6,306 nt of DNA from Wenzhouxiangella sp. (GTDB lineage Bacteria > Pseudomonadota > Gammaproteobacteria > Xanthomonadales > Wenzhouxiangellaceae): positions 1-6,306 of the forward strand of contig SKKV01000258.1 of assembly GCA_007123575.1 (NCBI GenBank), given 5' to 3'. The notes beneath the pieces are model-generated. The model was given only the letters and a program-made list of their open reading frames with translations. It was not told the origin of the DNA and did not search any database. The translations under genes were made by a program, and so were the position numbers. Positions 5,492 through 6,306 of the stretch are shown one piece after another (the stretch's first letter is position 1; every line of letters begins with the position of its first letter).

Positions 5492-6306
5492 TTACAGAGA
5501 TGAATACTTCGTCCGCAGTCGTTGGCGGACGACTTCGGCGATGGTATTGAGAATGAAGGTGAAGCCGAACAGCACCAGGGCGGCCAGGAACAGCAACCGG
5601 TAGTGAGTCGCACCAACGGCGGCCTCGGGCATCTCCACGGCGATATTAGCTGAGAGCGTCCGCATGCCTTCGAAAATATTGAAGTTGACCACCGGTGAGT
5701 TGCCGGTGGCCATCAGCACAATCATGGTTTCACCCACGGCGCGGCCAAAGCCGATCATCACCGCCGAGAAAATGCCGGGGCTGGCAGTCAGCAGCACCAC
5801 GCCAATCACCGTCTGCCAGGGCGTGGCACCCAGGGCGAGAGACCCTTGGGTCAGGTGCTTGGGCACATTGAACACCGCATCCTCGGCAATCGAGAAAATC
5901 GTTGGAATGACGGCAAACCCCATGGCGATACCGACGACCAAGGCGTTGCGCTGATCATAGGTAATGCCGACGTCTGTAAACCACTGTCGCATCGAGCCGT
6001 CGAAGAACCAGATCTCGATCAGCGGGCTCATGGTCACGCAGAACCAGCCGGTCAGCAGAATGACCGGAATCAGAATGGCCGCTTCCCAGCCGGGCGGAAC
6101 CAGGAACTTGAGCGCCTTCGGTGCCAGCGACCACAAAAACGCTGCCAGCAGCATGGCCAGCGGCAGCAGGATGAGGATGCTGAATACCGCCGGCAGGTGG
6201 CTTTCGACGAACGGCGCCAGCCACAGGCCGGCCAGAAAACCCAGGATGACGGTCGGCAAAGCCTCCATCACCTCGATGGTGGGCTTGACCATGCCGCGCA
6301 TTTTCG
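5492..6306 (-). CDS. pstC: PstC, permease of the phosphate ABC importer, N-terminus cut by window edge
   Basis: Inner-membrane channel subunit of the Pst importer; only the last 270 codons are present. The frame is open through the right edge, so the Met at 6301 is internal and not a start. Numbering from that Met, KPTIEVMEALPTVILGFLAGLWLAP (6-30) is the conserved permease region leading into a membrane helix. An ATPase-contacting loop reads HLTQGSLALGATPWQTVIGV (149-168), followed by the PstC-like GFGRAVGETMIVLMATGN (184-201). Membrane segments lie near 14-30, 38-60, 74-92, 120-139, 166-190 and 235-255. An inserted segment (about 93-118) lies between helices. The gene ends KYSSL-TAA, 75 bp before pstA. 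As PstA is the long form, PstC is probably also long, with most of the extra sequence outside the window. Confidence 0.95.
   Translation of the reverse strand, partial: KMRGMVKPTIEVMEALPTVILGFLAGLWLAPFVESHLPAVFSILILLPLAMLLAAFLWSLAPKALKFLVPPGWEAAILIPVILLTGWFCVTMSPLIEIWFFDGSMRQWFTDVGITYDQRNALVVGIAMGFAVIPTIFSIAEDAVFNVPKHLTQGSLALGATPWQTVIGVVLLTASPGIFSAVMIGFGRAVGETMIVLMATGNSPVVNFNIFEGMRTLSANIAVEMPEAAVGATHYRLLFLAALVLFGFTFILNTIAEVVRQRLRTKYSSL

Noticed and set aside
5492..6301. Reading the Met at 6301 as the true start of a short PstC
   Set aside because: The frame is open upstream to the window edge and PstC permeases have further membrane helices before this point, so the gene is cut by the edge.

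Overview
This window comes from a GC-rich bacterial chromosome or island. The long forms of PstA and PstC, which carry large extra segments as in Pseudomonas and relatives, suggest a gammaproteobacterium. The genus cannot be fixed from this sequence. Every supported gene lies on the minus strand, so the operon reads from the right end to the left end: pstC (3' part), pstA, pstB, phoU, a glyceraldehyde-3-phosphate dehydrogenase gene (gap) and arsJ (5' part).

Right part (about 2097-6306): the high-affinity phosphate ABC importer with both permeases and the ATPase, followed by its signalling partner PhoU. This is the usual pst order. PstS and the promoter must lie beyond the right edge.

Left part (1-2089): directly behind phoU, with only 7 bp between, is a GAPDH of the type found next to arsJ. 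It is followed, with a one-base stop/start overlap (TAGTG), by an arsJ-type MFS exporter that begins with GTG and runs open off the left edge. In the established GAPDH/ArsJ pathway, GAPDH uses arsenate in place of phosphate to form 1-arseno-3-phosphoglycerate. ArsJ then exports this unstable product, giving net arsenate removal.

Main point: the tight packing suggests one transcript that both imports phosphate (the route by which arsenate can leak in) and disposes of arsenate. No arsR or arsC is visible, so control by phosphate status (PhoB/PhoR/PhoU) rather than by arsenic is a plausible inference. Smaller signals are a hairpin that overlaps the pstA ribosome-binding site together with a possible 19-codon leader ORF, a GC-rich hairpin between pstB and phoU, and a sharp codon-use change inside arsJ. 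No RNA genes, CRISPR arrays, insertion sequences or strong terminators were seen. No gene-free stretch exceeds 75 bp.
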